Shown one piece after another: positions 1-9,044 of a stretch of DNA of 64,000 nt. Source of the stretch: Clostridium_S neuense (GTDB lineage: Bacteria > Bacillota > Clostridia > Clostridiales > Clostridiaceae); the NCBI RefSeq assembly GCF_045310695.1, contig NZ_JBJIAA010000005.1:62001-126000 (forward strand), given 5' to 3'. Position numbers and translations under genes: made by a program. The stretch's first letter is position 1. Each line of letters starts with the position of its first letter. The notes below the pieces were generated by a model that saw only the letters and a list, made by a program, of their open reading frames with translations, was not told the origin of the DNA and did no database searches.

Positions 1-138
1 TATGCAGAGCAGAATATAGTATTTAAAATAATTTATGGATATGGACAAAATATAGGCTTATTTTATCTAGAGCTTATAGCATTAGCTACGCTGCTATTTG
101 GAATTTCAATGCTTTTAACTAGGAGGCGCACAAGATGA
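1..138 (+). CDS. ABC-2 type export permease, C-terminal fragment (cut by window edge)
   Basis: The open frame enters from the left edge and stops with TGA at 136-138. The 45 visible residues form one hydrophobic helix (roughly LGLFYLELIALATLLFGI-like) followed by a basic tail ending RRRTR, the usual end of an ABC-2 type membrane subunit. The stop overlaps the next start (ATGA), so the two are translationally coupled. By analogy with the ATPase-permease-permease order at 4153-7346, this is probably the first of two permeases, with the ATPase gene to the left of the window. The family assignment rests mainly on context because so little of the protein is visible. Confidence 0.6.
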   Translation, partial: YAEQNIVFKIIYGYGQNIGLFYLELIALATLLFGISMLLTRRRTR

Positions 139-1226
139 CAGTGTTTATATTTAATATAAAGAGAATTTTAAATAGAAAAAGAGAAATTTTAACCATGTAT
201 ATAGCGCCCATTATAATATCACTTTTAGTAACACAAATTAGCTTTGATTCTCGCCAATTTAAGGTGGCAGTTGTAAATTATGATAATACTCCTTTAACTG
301 ATGTTATGATAAAAAGCTTAAGTAGTTCTTATGAAATTGAATATATACATAAAAATGAAATCAATGATAAAATTTTAAGTAAGGAAATAGAATATGCTTT
401 TGTTATACATAAAGGCTTTACAAAGGAAATAATTCATGGAAATGTACCTAAGGTAGAGGCTTTTTACGATAAAGAAGACAGTTCCTCAAAGCTAATAAAT
501 TTAAATATATCATCATTTATACATATGGCTAATACTGCAGCAGTAAAAGCTAAGAAAAATTCTAGTGTATTTTATAAAAATATCAATAAGCTTATGGAAA
601 AGAAAAATTTGAAGGTTTTGCAGCTGGAATCAAATAAAAAGAGAGACATATATCTAGCACTTAAGTTTTTAGTTGTTTTTATGATATATAATGCGTTTAG
701 TATGACAAGAAAAGTTATGGGGGACAAGGAGGAGAAGCTTAGATTTTTTGCCGCTCCGATAACGGTAAAAAGTTATATGCTTCAGAATATATTTACATTA
801 TTTATATTAGAGATTTCTCAAGTAATTGTAAATTTTGCTGTGCTTATCCTTCAATATAAATCACTTATGCTGAACTATGTTTTTGAATTACTTTTATTGT
901 ACAGTGTATTTTCCATTACAGCTGTGGCCTTAGCATTATTTTTTAATTATATAAGTAAGATTTTTTTTAAGGCTAATATTATTGAATTTGTAGTTATTGT
1001 CCCACTTGTTATGCTTGGAGGCTGTTTCTGGGATGTTTCTGTCACTCCTAAAGTATTCCAGTACATTGCTCAATTTATTCCTACAACTTGGATTGTAAAG
1101 GCTACTAAGAATGTATTAGAACAAAAAAGTTATACTGAAATTGTAGCTGATTTATCTGTACTTTTGTTGTTTTCCTTGGTATTTTTGCTGCTTGGCGTAA
1201 TTACTAAAAAGGACATAGTAAATTGA
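135..1226 (+). CDS. ABC-2 type transporter permease
   Basis: Membrane subunit (363 aa) of an ABC exporter. There is one N-terminal transmembrane helix (about residues 20-37), a large extracytoplasmic domain (about 40-170) and five or six helices in the C-terminal half. The C-terminal motif LGGCFWDVSVTP followed by FIPTTWIVKA is the ABC-2 signature and recurs as LGGCFWPSEIMP/FVPTTWAKEA in the permease at 6231, so the two are paralogues. The start is ATG at 135, overlapping the previous stop, with GGAGG at 122-126 inside the upstream gene. It is followed after 13 bases by a histidine kinase and response regulator, which probably sense the substrate and control the cluster. Substrates of such TCS-linked exporters are typically antimicrobial peptides or drugs; the substrate here is unknown. 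Confidence 0.85.
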   Translation: MTVFIFNIKRILNRKREILTMYIAPIIISLLVTQISFDSRQFKVAVVNYDNTPLTDVMIKSLSSSYEIEYIHKNEINDKILSKEIEYAFVIHKGFTKEIIHGNVPKVEAFYDKEDSSSKLINLNISSFIHMANTAAVKAKKNSSVFYKNINKLMEKKNLKVLQLESNKKRDIYLALKFLVVFMIYNAFSMTRKVMGDKEEKLRFFAAPITVKSYMLQNIFTLFILEISQVIVNFAVLILQYKSLMLNYVFELLLLYSVFSITAVALALFFNYISKIFFKANIIEFVVIVPLVMLGGCFWDVSVTPKVFQYIAQFIPTTWIVKATKNVLEQKSYTEIVADLSVLLLFSLVFLLLGVITKKDIVN

Positions 1227-1239
1227 TAAAGGAGATATT

Positions 1240-2346
1240 ATGAATAAGATATTTTCTTATGCTATAAAAGTATTATTTTTTATATATGTTTTAATTGAAC
1301 TTGGGATTAAGAATGTTCAAGGTTACCATATTGTTGTATGGATTTTGTTTACTGCGGCTGTTTGCATTTTAAAGGAAAGATTTTATACATCTAAATATAC
1401 TGATATATTTGAATTTGTCGTTATTTCTTTAGCAGCCTATGTAAATGTTAAATTTGTGTTTTTATATGCTATAGTTTTCTTTGATCTTATATATGATGAG
1501 TTTTATTTAGGGATTATCCTCTTGGCTTGGGGAACGGTACACTTTTTAAAGCTTGAGGATTTTAATATATTTATTTTCTATGCACTGGTTGGAATATTAG
1601 CCTATGTATCCAGGAAAATGAAGCTTAAGACAGAAATTTATAAAAAAACTTTGGATAGTGAAAGAAGACTTAGGTATGAACTTGAAAGTGCCAAGGTTAA
1701 GCTTTTAGGTTCTGCTAAAGAAACTGCACACATAGCTGAAGTTAAGGAAAGAAACAGGATTGCGAGAAACATACACGACAACATAGGCCACAGCATTGCC
1801 GGAATATATATGCAGCTTCAAGTGGTAGATAAGCTTTATGATAAGGATGAAGCTAAGGCTAAAGAAATGTTAAAGAGAAGTGTAGCTGGTCTTGCAAACT
1901 CTTTAAATGTGCTTAGAGACACTGTACATAATATAAAACCGAAAGAGGATTTAGGAATAGAGTACATAGCAAATATAATTAACGAATTTAAGTTTTGTGA
2001 AGTTGAATTTGATTACAGTGGAAATGTTAACTTAATTTTACCAGAGCAGCTAGAGCTTATAGCAGTTAATATTAAAGAAGCTCTTACAAATGCGTCAAAG
2101 TATTCTGATGCATCGAAGATTAAAATATCTATAGATATAACTGATAATTACACAAGAGTATATATCAAGGATAATGGGGCTGGCAGTGACAAATTTAAAG
2201 AAGGACTTGGTATAAGCGGAATGAGGGAAAGAGTGAAAAACTTTGGAGGAAGTCTAAATGTAAGCGGAGAAGATGGATTTTTAATAGTTTTTATAATTCC
2301 ACATGATATAAAAGGGGGTAAAATTTTTGAAAGTACTAATAGTTGA
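1240..2346 (+). CDS. NarL-family sensor histidine kinase (HisKA_3)
   Basis: Membrane sensor kinase of 368 aa. About five hydrophobic segments occupy residues 5-125 with almost no extracellular loop, which suggests sensing within the membrane or through the transporter. A short coiled region (130-165) leads to the HisKA_3 dimerisation domain; the phospho-acceptor is His179 in RNIHDNIGHSIAG. The HATPase_c domain follows, with the N box around LTNASKYSDASK and G boxes DNGAGSD and GLGISGMRERV. AAGGAG lies 8 bases before the ATG. The gene overlaps the response regulator start by 20 bases, so the two are a cognate pair co-transcribed with the upstream permeases. Confidence 0.92.
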   Translation: MNKIFSYAIKVLFFIYVLIELGIKNVQGYHIVVWILFTAAVCILKERFYTSKYTDIFEFVVISLAAYVNVKFVFLYAIVFFDLIYDEFYLGIILLAWGTVHFLKLEDFNIFIFYALVGILAYVSRKMKLKTEIYKKTLDSERRLRYELESAKVKLLGSAKETAHIAEVKERNRIARNIHDNIGHSIAGIYMQLQVVDKLYDKDEAKAKEMLKRSVAGLANSLNVLRDTVHNIKPKEDLGIEYIANIINEFKFCEVEFDYSGNVNLILPEQLELIAVNIKEALTNASKYSDASKIKISIDITDNYTRVYIKDNGAGSDKFKEGLGISGMRERVKNFGGSLNVSGEDGFLIVFIIPHDIKGGKIFESTNS

Positions 2347-2950
2347 TGATGACGCTTTAATAAGAGAGAGTTTAAGCATACTGCTTGGGTTAGATGATGA
2401 AATAGAAATAGTGGGGACGGCTTCCAATGGACAGGAGGCTTTCGACAACTGCCAGAAGCTTGGTCCAGATATTGTACTTATGGATGTAAGGATGCCGGTT
2501 ATGGATGGTGTTTTAGGGACAAAACTTATAAAATCAAGCTTTAAGGATATAAAGGTGGTTATATTAACAACCTTCAAAGATGATGAGTATATAAAAGAAG
2601 CAATTAAAAATGGTGCTGAGGGGTATATACTAAAAAATCAGTCCTCAGACAGTATAGTGGACAGCCTTAAAGCGGTTGTAAAAGGCAATATGGTTCTTGA
2701 AAAAAATGTTGCAGAAACTTTGTCTTCTCTAATCAAAAATGAAAATAAAAAAGATATTAGTAAATACAATTTAACTGATAGAGAAATAGGCATATTAAAG
2801 CTTATAGGGGAAGGTCTTTCAAACAAGGAAATATCAGCGGAAATCCATTTGGGAGAGGGAACTATAAGAAATTATGTTACTAATTTACTTGAAAAACTTG
2901 AGCTTAGGGATAGAACCCAGCTTGCTATATTTTATTTGAAGAATTTTTAG
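2327..2950 (+). CDS. NarL/FixJ-family response regulator
   Basis: Receiver plus LuxR-type helix-turn-helix regulator, 207 aa. The acidic pocket is DDD at 7-9, the phosphorylation site is Asp53 (VLMDVRMPVMDG), and the receiver ends with the conserved Lys in YILKNQ. The GerE/LuxR HTH covers about 145-205 (LTDREIGILKLIGEGLSNKEI). The start codon is TTG at 2327, positioned 8 bases after AAAGGGGG (2311-2318), inside the end of the kinase gene. Likely targets are its own transporter operon and perhaps the paralogous ABC operon starting at 4153, whose upstream region carries a TGACA-N2-TGTCA palindrome. Confidence 0.93.
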   Translation: MKVLIVDDDALIRESLSILLGLDDEIEIVGTASNGQEAFDNCQKLGPDIVLMDVRMPVMDGVLGTKLIKSSFKDIKVVILTTFKDDEYIKEAIKNGAEGYILKNQSSDSIVDSLKAVVKGNMVLEKNVAETLSSLIKNENKKDISKYNLTDREIGILKLIGEGLSNKEISAEIHLGEGTIRNYVTNLLEKLELRDRTQLAIFYLKNF

Positions 2951-2966
2951 TGAATAAGTATAAAGA

Positions 2967-3008
2967 GTACGAACTATACACAACGAGAGGGTTTAGTTCG
3001 CACTTTTT
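2967..3008 (+). terminator. Intrinsic terminator after the ABC/TCS operon
   Basis: A 9-bp stem with one mismatch pairs 2967-2975 (GTACGAACT) with 2995-3003 (AGTTCGCAC) and is followed directly by TTTTT. It lies 17 bases after the response regulator stop and ends the plus-strand operon just before the convergent FtsX-like gene. Confidence 0.7.
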
Positions 3009-3031
3009 ATAATTACAGTAGTTAAATTAAT

Positions 3032-3937
3032 TTATTGTACCTTTAAAAATTTTTGTATAGAAGAATAGCTTATCATTGCAGTTATAAATGTTCCAATAAG
3101 TATAAAGCTCCAGGACATAGCTGTGAGTATGAAAGATGGATTTACAAGACTTAGAAATGTTGATATTGAATAAGAAGTTACTTTTTTATATATAAAATTA
3201 TATAAGAGATAAATTTCTAGTATTGCCATGGCTGACCCACAGAAACCAATTATCATTCCGTCAAAAATAAATGGACATGTAATAAACCAATCAGTTGCAC
3301 CAATAGATTTCATTATTTTGATTTCTTCACGCCTTGAATATGCTGCAAGTTTTATTGTATTGCTAATTAGAATAATTGTTGTTATTGCAGATATAATAAA
3401 AATGGTTGTACCTATTTGTTGTGCTACTTTAGTGATCTTTGAAAGCTTCTTTATAATTTCTTCTCCACTATCAATTTCAGTTATACCCTGTATACCATTA
3501 AGTTCAGAAATTATGGCAGTTACATTATCTGGTGTATTTGCTTTAATTACATATGATGCTGGTAGTGTATTATTGTTTTTTACATAAGATAATAATAAAA
3601 ATTTGGATTTATCGCCTAATTTCTTTTTTAAGTTTATTGCAGTTTGCTTTTTATCTTGGAAATAAATACTAGTTACACAGGGTATTGATTTTATCTTATT
3701 ATATATTTTTTTCTGTTCTGCAATTTTTATATTATTATTCAAAAGCACCTGCATTTCCAGCTTTGGATTAGCATAAGCAATAATCTCTAGTTTTATATTT
3801 AATAGACATATTAAAAACAGGCCTAAAACAAATAATGTTACCATTACCGTGGCAATGGAGGCGATACTAATAACAGCATTTCTTTTAATACTTTTTAGCG
3901 CATCCTTAAATAATAAAGTTAGCGTATTAATTTTCAT
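3032..3937 (-). CDS. FtsX-like cell division/ABC permease protein, orphan
   Basis: A 301-aa protein with the FtsX layout: an N-terminal cytoplasmic stretch and first helix (about 20-47), an extracytoplasmic domain (about 48-165), then three C-terminal helices (about 172-195, 218-242, 265-290). The segment SRREEIKIMKSIGATDWFI after the second helix is the diagnostic FtsX loop. In cells FtsX works with the ATPase FtsE to control peptidoglycan hydrolases. No ftsE is adjacent on either side, so this is a stand-alone paralogue rather than the usual ftsEX operon. AAAGGA precedes the ATG. The gene is convergent with the NarL regulator and divergent from the ABC operon at 4153. Confidence 0.85.
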   Translation of the reverse strand: MKINTLTLLFKDALKSIKRNAVISIASIATVMVTLFVLGLFLICLLNIKLEIIAYANPKLEMQVLLNNNIKIAEQKKIYNKIKSIPCVTSIYFQDKKQTAINLKKKLGDKSKFLLLSYVKNNNTLPASYVIKANTPDNVTAIISELNGIQGITEIDSGEEIIKKLSKITKVAQQIGTTIFIISAITTIILISNTIKLAAYSRREEIKIMKSIGATDWFITCPFIFDGMIIGFCGSAMAILEIYLLYNFIYKKVTSYSISTFLSLVNPSFILTAMSWSFILIGTFITAMISYSSIQKFLKVQ

Positions 3938-4049
3938 AATTGTTAATTCCTTTCAATTTGGCCTCCGAAATGTATAATTTTACATAATAATAAATTATAT
4001 CACAATAATCCGTATAACTGTAAAACGTAATTTTAATAATATACTTTTA

Positions 4050-4061
4050 TGACAAATGTCA
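4050..4061. promoter_or_regulatory. Palindromic operator candidate TGACA-N2-TGTCA
   Basis: The perfect inverted repeat TGACAAATGTCA sits about 100 bases upstream of the ABC ATPase start, in the divergent spacer with the FtsX-like gene. Short TGACA/TGTCA dyads with a 2-bp spacer are typical of binding sites for NarL-type regulators of ABC exporters in Firmicutes. The regulator at 2327 is the obvious candidate. Assignment is inferred. Confidence 0.45.
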
Positions 4062-4152
4062 CATCACAAAGTGTTAAATCTCACTATTTCATAAAGCTAA
4101 AAATTAGTACTATAGATGCATAGAGATAAATGGAGATGCGGAGGTACTATGT

Positions 4153-5085
4153 ATGATATTACAAATTAAGAACCTTAAAAAGAAGTATAAAGATTTTTTA
4201 GCAGTAGATAATTTGAATTTAAATATAGAAGAAGGAGAAATATATGGGCTTTTAGGACCAAATGGTGCAGGAAAATCCACAACAATAAACACTATAATAG
4301 GCTTGAACAAAATAGATGCAGGGCAGATACTTGTATTCGGTAAGGATTTAAAAACTAATGAAACGGAAATAAAGAAAAATATAGGAGTTGTACCACAGGA
4401 TATTGCAGTGTTTGAAGACCTTTCAGCATATGAAAATGTACAGTTTTTTGGAAGACTAAGCGGACTTAGAGGAGCACTTCTTAAAGAGAGAATTAAAGAA
4501 GCACTTGATTTTACGGAGCTTTGGGATAGAAGAAAGGATAAGCCAGGACAGTATTCTGGAGGAATGCAGAGAAGGCTTAATATTGCATGTGCCATAGTGC
4601 ATCATCCAAAGCTGATAATAATGGATGAACCAACGGTCGGAATAGATCCTCAGTCAAGAAATCATATACTTGAATCCGTTAAAAGGCTTAACGAGATGGG
4701 TTCAACAATAATATATACTTCACATTACATGGAGGAAATAGAAGTGCTATGCAGCAAAATAACAATAATTGATCATGGAAAAGAAATAGCAACTGGTACA
4801 AAGGAACAACTAAAGGAATTGATTTCACATGAAGAAAGAGTACAGCTTGAAGTATCCTATATTGATGATAATTTGATAAGTGCAATTAAATCCGTGCAAG
4901 GTGTTAAAAAGTGCCAGGTTACAAATAATGTTATAGAGATATCCTCAGAAAAAAACAGCGGAAATATAAGTGCTATTACAGCTAAAATTGCTGAATTCAA
5001 GAGTAAGTTAGTTTCAATAAACGTTGAAAAACCTACGCTTGAAGGTGTTTTTTTAACCTTAACTGGAAGAAAGCTTAGAGATTAA
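4153..5085 (+). CDS. ABC exporter ATP-binding protein (CcmA/DrrA-like)
   Basis: Cytoplasmic ATPase, 310 aa. Walker A is GPNGAGKST (35-43), the Q loop is at GVVPQD (78-83), the signature is YSGGMQRRL (134-142), and Walker B is LIIMDEP (154-160), followed by the H-loop His in YTSHYMEEIE. The C-terminal about 85 residues form the accessory domain seen in drug- and peptide-export ATPases of this class. GGAGGT lies 7 bases before the ATG; an earlier ATG at 4149 is out of frame. It is the first gene of a three-gene operon with the two permeases that follow. Confidence 0.95.
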   Translation: MILQIKNLKKKYKDFLAVDNLNLNIEEGEIYGLLGPNGAGKSTTINTIIGLNKIDAGQILVFGKDLKTNETEIKKNIGVVPQDIAVFEDLSAYENVQFFGRLSGLRGALLKERIKEALDFTELWDRRKDKPGQYSGGMQRRLNIACAIVHHPKLIIMDEPTVGIDPQSRNHILESVKRLNEMGSTIIYTSHYMEEIEVLCSKITIIDHGKEIATGTKEQLKELISHEERVQLEVSYIDDNLISAIKSVQGVKKCQVTNNVIEISSEKNSGNISAITAKIAEFKSKLVSINVEKPTLEGVFLTLTGRKLRD

Positions 5086-5097
5086 GGGGGAAAAGTA

Positions 5098-6234
5098 ATG
5101 AATGCAATTTATATAGCTTTAAATGTAATTAAAATAAATTTAAGAGATAGAAAAGTTCTTTTAATGATGATGCTTTTGCCTATAGTTTTAATACTGATTC
5201 TTGGAAGTGCACTAAAAAATGCCAGTAACTTTTCGGTTGAGGATGCTGGTAAGACTGAAGTTTGCTATTTAAATAAAGATAGTGGAGAGGCTTCTAAAAG
5301 CTTTGATAATTTTCTAAAAAATAACGAAATAAAAAAACTGTTGAAAATCAAAAGCGTAAGTTCCTATGCTGATGGTAAAAAGCTTGTAGATGATGGTACA
5401 GTATCAGCAATGCTATATATAGATCATAGTTATACACATAATTTTACCAATGATAAAAAGAGCAAAATTCAAATTTACGAGAATGAAAAAAGTACGTTAA
5501 GAAATGAAATTGTAAAAAGCATAGTAGATAGCTATAATGACGCAGCTAATACCATTATGACGACTTCTAAAATAACAAGATCAAGAACAAATTATGTAGA
5601 AAGCAGCAATATATCTGAAAACTATATAAGCGTGGATGGAAAAAGTCCAAGAGCAATAGATTATTATTCTGTAACTATGCTTGTAATGATATTAATGTAT
5701 GGTGCTAATTATGGAGCCTCAGAAATTCAGAATTTATTTTATGATCGAATTGGAAAAAGAATCAAGGGTACAGGCATAACAACCTTTCAACATTTAATTG
5801 GAGTTGTATTTGGTGCTATTTTTACACTGCTGCTTCAAGCCTTAGTTCTTGTATTATTTACAAAGTATGCATATGGTTCAAACTGGGGAAGTAATCCTCT
5901 AATTGTAGTGGGTGTAATGGGAGCAATGTCAATATTTACAACGTCAATGGGAATCTTATTTATGTCTTTTACAGGTGATGATAAGAAGGCTTCTGCACTT
6001 ATAAGCATTGTAACGCCTATATTCACATTTGTATCTGGGGGATACTTTAAAGTTGGACTTTCGGATAGTCCAATTGTAAAATACGTTCCTAATCAGCTTG
6101 CACAATCTGCTTTATTTAATTCCATTTATGGAGGTTCAATAGCTGAGGCACAAAAATCCATATTAATAATTATTATAATGTCCATAGTAATCTTGATTGG
6201 AGCTTCAGTCTTTGCAAGGAGGAAATTAGTATGA
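5098..6234 (+). CDS. ABC-2 type transporter permease
   Basis: A 378-aa membrane subunit. An N-terminal helix around 22-40 precedes an extracytoplasmic domain of about 150 residues and then a C-terminal block of about five helices (185-375) with the ABC-2 feature FVSGGYFKVG. AAGGGGGAAA precedes the ATG by a few bases, 12 bases after the ATPase stop. The 3' end overlaps the next permease start by four bases (ATGA). The pair of different permeases presumably forms a heterodimeric channel driven by the 4153 ATPase. Substrate unknown; a linear-peptide or drug exporter is most likely from family behaviour. Confidence 0.9.
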   Translation: MNAIYIALNVIKINLRDRKVLLMMMLLPIVLILILGSALKNASNFSVEDAGKTEVCYLNKDSGEASKSFDNFLKNNEIKKLLKIKSVSSYADGKKLVDDGTVSAMLYIDHSYTHNFTNDKKSKIQIYENEKSTLRNEIVKSIVDSYNDAANTIMTTSKITRSRTNYVESSNISENYISVDGKSPRAIDYYSVTMLVMILMYGANYGASEIQNLFYDRIGKRIKGTGITTFQHLIGVVFGAIFTLLLQALVLVLFTKYAYGSNWGSNPLIVVGVMGAMSIFTTSMGILFMSFTGDDKKASALISIVTPIFTFVSGGYFKVGLSDSPIVKYVPNQLAQSALFNSIYGGSIAEAQKSILIIIIMSIVILIGASVFARRKLV

Positions 6235-7346
6235 CCATATTTTTTAATAATTTGAAGAGGATATTTAGAAAGAAACTCAACTTAGTGGTTATGTTTGTAC
6301 TACCTATAGGCTTTATTACATTGATGGGAGGTATTACAAACGGTGCAGCCCCAGGCATAAAAGTAGGTTTAGTTGATAATGATAATTCAAAGCTTACTGC
6401 AATTATAAAGAACAACCTTGAAAAAAATGGAGAAGAAATTAAAGTTATTTCAAGGAATCAAATTAAGGATAAAATTATAAATAAAGAAATTGATACAGCA
6501 GTCATTATTCCAAAAGGTTTTACAGAAGACATAATGAGCAATTCAGGCAGCTTAAAAATTGAGATGTATGGAATTAAGGGTATCACTAATGATTCCTCCT
6601 TAAAATACTACATTAACAGTTTTACTAATGCTGCAAAAAATATAGCAAAAGCAGTTAATGGAGACAGTGATAAGTTTTATGCTGGAATTAAGGAGTATCA
6701 AAAAGGAAGTTTCTCATCAGAGATTAGATATGCAAGTAATCAAAAGAATCAAGAGGAAGCATCCTCTAATTTTATTGGATATTTAATAATGAGCGTTGTA
6801 TATTTAAGTACTATGGTAACTACTCTTATTCTTCAGGATAAAAAGGATGGAGTTTATAGAAGAATATTTGGTTTTGGAATAAAGTCCTTTAACTACATTG
6901 CACAGTGCATATTAAGCTTTGTTGTGGTAACCTTCATACAAATATCAGCAGTGTTACTTATAATGAAATATGCTATGAATATTTATTTAGGTTCATCAAT
7001 TCTTAATTTGCTTATTGTACTATTTATATTTGGAATTTCGTGTGTTACGTTAGGCGTGGCCATTTGCAACAGATCAAAAACCTTAAAACAGGCAAGCTCT
7101 TTAGTAATGTTAATAAGTACACCAATCATAATGCTTGGGGGTTGCTTCTGGCCTAGCGAAATTATGCCACCGCTGCTTCAGAGAATAGGTGACTTTGTTC
7201 CAACAACCTGGGCAAAGGAAGCGGCAGGTAAGATTATAAGCGGAGGCTCAATTATGAGTGTGAGCAAGGAAATTGGCATTATAGCAATATTTATAGTTTT
7301 GTTTTTCGCTGTAGCAAGTGTAAAAAAAGTAGAAACAAATGCATAG
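6231..7346 (+). CDS. ABC-2 type transporter permease
   Basis: Second membrane subunit (371 aa) of the 4153 exporter. It has the same plan as the preceding permease (N-terminal helix, external domain, five or six C-terminal helices) and ends with LGGCFWPSEIMP then FVPTTWAKEA, closely matching the permease at 135. The extracytoplasmic segments also match (NYDNTPLT... versus DNDNSKLT..., and AVIIPKGFTEDI versus AFVIHKGFTKEI), so the two clusters arose by duplication. Its ATG overlaps the previous stop (ATGA), and GGAGG at 6219-6223 lies within the upstream gene. Confidence 0.9.
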   Translation: MTIFFNNLKRIFRKKLNLVVMFVLPIGFITLMGGITNGAAPGIKVGLVDNDNSKLTAIIKNNLEKNGEEIKVISRNQIKDKIINKEIDTAVIIPKGFTEDIMSNSGSLKIEMYGIKGITNDSSLKYYINSFTNAAKNIAKAVNGDSDKFYAGIKEYQKGSFSSEIRYASNQKNQEEASSNFIGYLIMSVVYLSTMVTTLILQDKKDGVYRRIFGFGIKSFNYIAQCILSFVVVTFIQISAVLLIMKYAMNIYLGSSILNLLIVLFIFGISCVTLGVAICNRSKTLKQASSLVMLISTPIIMLGGCFWPSEIMPPLLQRIGDFVPTTWAKEAAGKIISGGSIMSVSKEIGIIAIFIVLFFAVASVKKVETNA

Positions 7347-7360
7347 GAGATAATTTGAAA

Positions 7361-7404
7361 AATCCTAATAAATCTTGGAATTTTAGATTTATTAGGATTT
7401 TTTT
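7361..7404 (+). terminator. Intrinsic terminator after second ABC operon
   Basis: A perfect 15-bp stem pairs 7361-7375 with 7385-7399 across a 9-nt loop, followed by a run of T to 7404. It closes the 4153-7346 operon and separates it from the FtsX/MacB-type permease. Confidence 0.9.
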
Positions 7405-7488
7405 AAGTGGCAAATTTTTTATTTTCATAAGTATACTCGTAGTTGAACAATAATACATTTTAGTATGGGTTTAATTGGGGGTAATAAA

Positions 7489-8655
7489 ATGAGATTAGCA
7501 TTTAAAATTGCAGTTAGATTTTTAAAATACACTAAAGTTCAAACTATTATAATTTTTTTAGGCATTGCTGTAGGTGTGTCAATTCAGGTATTCATAGGAA
7601 CACTAATTGAAGGAGTTCAAAATAACCTTATAAATAAAACTATAGGCAGCTCTTCTCAAATAACAATAGCTTCAAAAAATGATGATAAGGCAATAGCTTC
7701 ATGGGAAAGTAAGGTTACAAAAATTAAAGAGCTTAAGAACGAGGTTAAAGGTATTTCAGCTGCTGCGGACTTTCCAGCTTTTGTTAAGATATACGGAAAG
7801 GAAAAAACTTATCCAATTTTATTGAGAGGTTTTAATTTTGAGGATGCAGATACAATCTATAAGATAAATAACAATATAATTTATGGAAAAGAGCCTGAGT
7901 TTGATAATGAGGTACTTATGGGAACTGATTTGCAAAAGGAGTCAGGAGCAAAGCTGGGAGATACAGTTACCATATTTACCCCTCAAGGAATTAAAAGAGA
8001 TGTTATAATAACAGGTTTTTATGATTTAAAATCATCTAATATTAATAAATCCTGGATACTCACAACTATGAAGACAGTTCAGGATACCTTTAATTTTGGA
8101 GATAAGGCAACTTCAATAGAAATGCAGGTAAAGGATGTTTTTAATGTTGATGGCGTACTTACAGATATAAAAGATAAGTTAAAGGACAATAATCTCAAAA
8201 TCACGAACTGGAAGGAAACAAATGCATCTTTATTAAGCGCACTTAGTGGACATACAGTATCTAGCGTAATGATTCAGGTATTTGTACTTATATCTGTAAT
8301 TCTAGGGATAGCTAGTGTGCTTGCCATAACAGTACTTCAAAAATCAAAACAAATTGGAATACTTAAGGCAATGGGAATAAAGGATAGAATTTCAAGCTTA
8401 ATATTTCTCGCTGAGGGTTTAATACTTGGTGTTATAGGAAGCATAATGGGTATTTTACTTGGACTAACCTGGATGTATTTTTTCACAAGGTTTGCCCGCA
8501 ATCAAGATGGCACTCCAATAATATCACTATACGTAAATTATAAATTCATAATGTTTTCTGCTTTAATTGCTGTACTATCAGCATGCATAGCAGCCATAAT
8601 ACCGGCAAAAAATTCTTCTAGGTTAGACCCAGTAGATGTAATTAGAAATGGCTGA
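7489..8655 (+). CDS. FtsX/MacB-type ABC permease (LolC/E-like fold)
   Basis: A 388-aa protein with an N-terminal helix (about 18-40), a large periplasmic-type core domain (about 41-255) and three C-terminal helices containing the FtsX-domain hallmark LQKSKQIGILKAMGIKDR. Proteins of this type work with LolD/MacB-like ATPases in mechanotransmission or lipoprotein/peptide export. No such ATPase is adjacent; a LolD-like one occurs at 50985, but with its own permeases. An in-frame ATG at 7465 would add 8 residues, but GGGGGT at 7477-7482 is correctly spaced only for ATG 7489. It appears monocistronic. Confidence 0.85.
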   Translation: MRLAFKIAVRFLKYTKVQTIIIFLGIAVGVSIQVFIGTLIEGVQNNLINKTIGSSSQITIASKNDDKAIASWESKVTKIKELKNEVKGISAAADFPAFVKIYGKEKTYPILLRGFNFEDADTIYKINNNIIYGKEPEFDNEVLMGTDLQKESGAKLGDTVTIFTPQGIKRDVIITGFYDLKSSNINKSWILTTMKTVQDTFNFGDKATSIEMQVKDVFNVDGVLTDIKDKLKDNNLKITNWKETNASLLSALSGHTVSSVMIQVFVLISVILGIASVLAITVLQKSKQIGILKAMGIKDRISSLIFLAEGLILGVIGSIMGILLGLTWMYFFTRFARNQDGTPIISLYVNYKFIMFSALIAVLSACIAAIIPAKNSSRLDPVDVIRNG

Positions 8656-8968
8656 TTACATAAGTTTCTTTGAAAATAGCAATACAGGGGTAATGTGTGC
8701 AACTAAATTTTAAATACTTGCATGGCAGTGGCACTTTATAGGCTAATATATTTAAATATTAGGTTAAAGCTTGTTTTTTTATGCTGTTTATGCAATTTAT
8801 GAAAAAAATTATGCATACATATAACCAAAATGAATGATATTAATTTTGATTATGCAAAAACAACTCCGATTTCTACGAAAAAACCAGGAAAACTAGAGAT
8901 TTTTTTGCGACAAATGACATACTTTTTTCGAAAAGTTTTAAAAATGACTAAAAATTATTCATTTTCTA

Positions 8969-8997
8969 TTGTAATCAAATATATAAAATACTATTAT
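8969..8997 (+). promoter_or_regulatory. Candidate sigma-A promoter of alsS
   Basis: TTGTAA (8969-8974), a 17-bp spacer and TATTAT (8992-8997) lie 48 bases upstream of the acetolactate synthase start. The rest of the 389-base gap from 8656 is very A/T-rich. It holds only a weak hairpin near 8731-8750 and a short frame (8830-9048) that I do not believe is coding. Confidence 0.45.
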
Positions 8998-9044
8998 AGT
9001 TTTAGGGTAAAAATTATAACTATCATTTTTGGGAGGAAAATCAA

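Noticed and set aside
4110..4595. 161-codon antisense frame over the ABC ATPase
   Set aside because: Fully contained in a well-supported gene and without ribosome binding site.
8720..8760. Terminator after the FtsX/MacB-type permease
   Set aside because: The CTAATAT/ATATTAG stem is short and purely A/T-rich apart from its ends, with no T tract directly after it.
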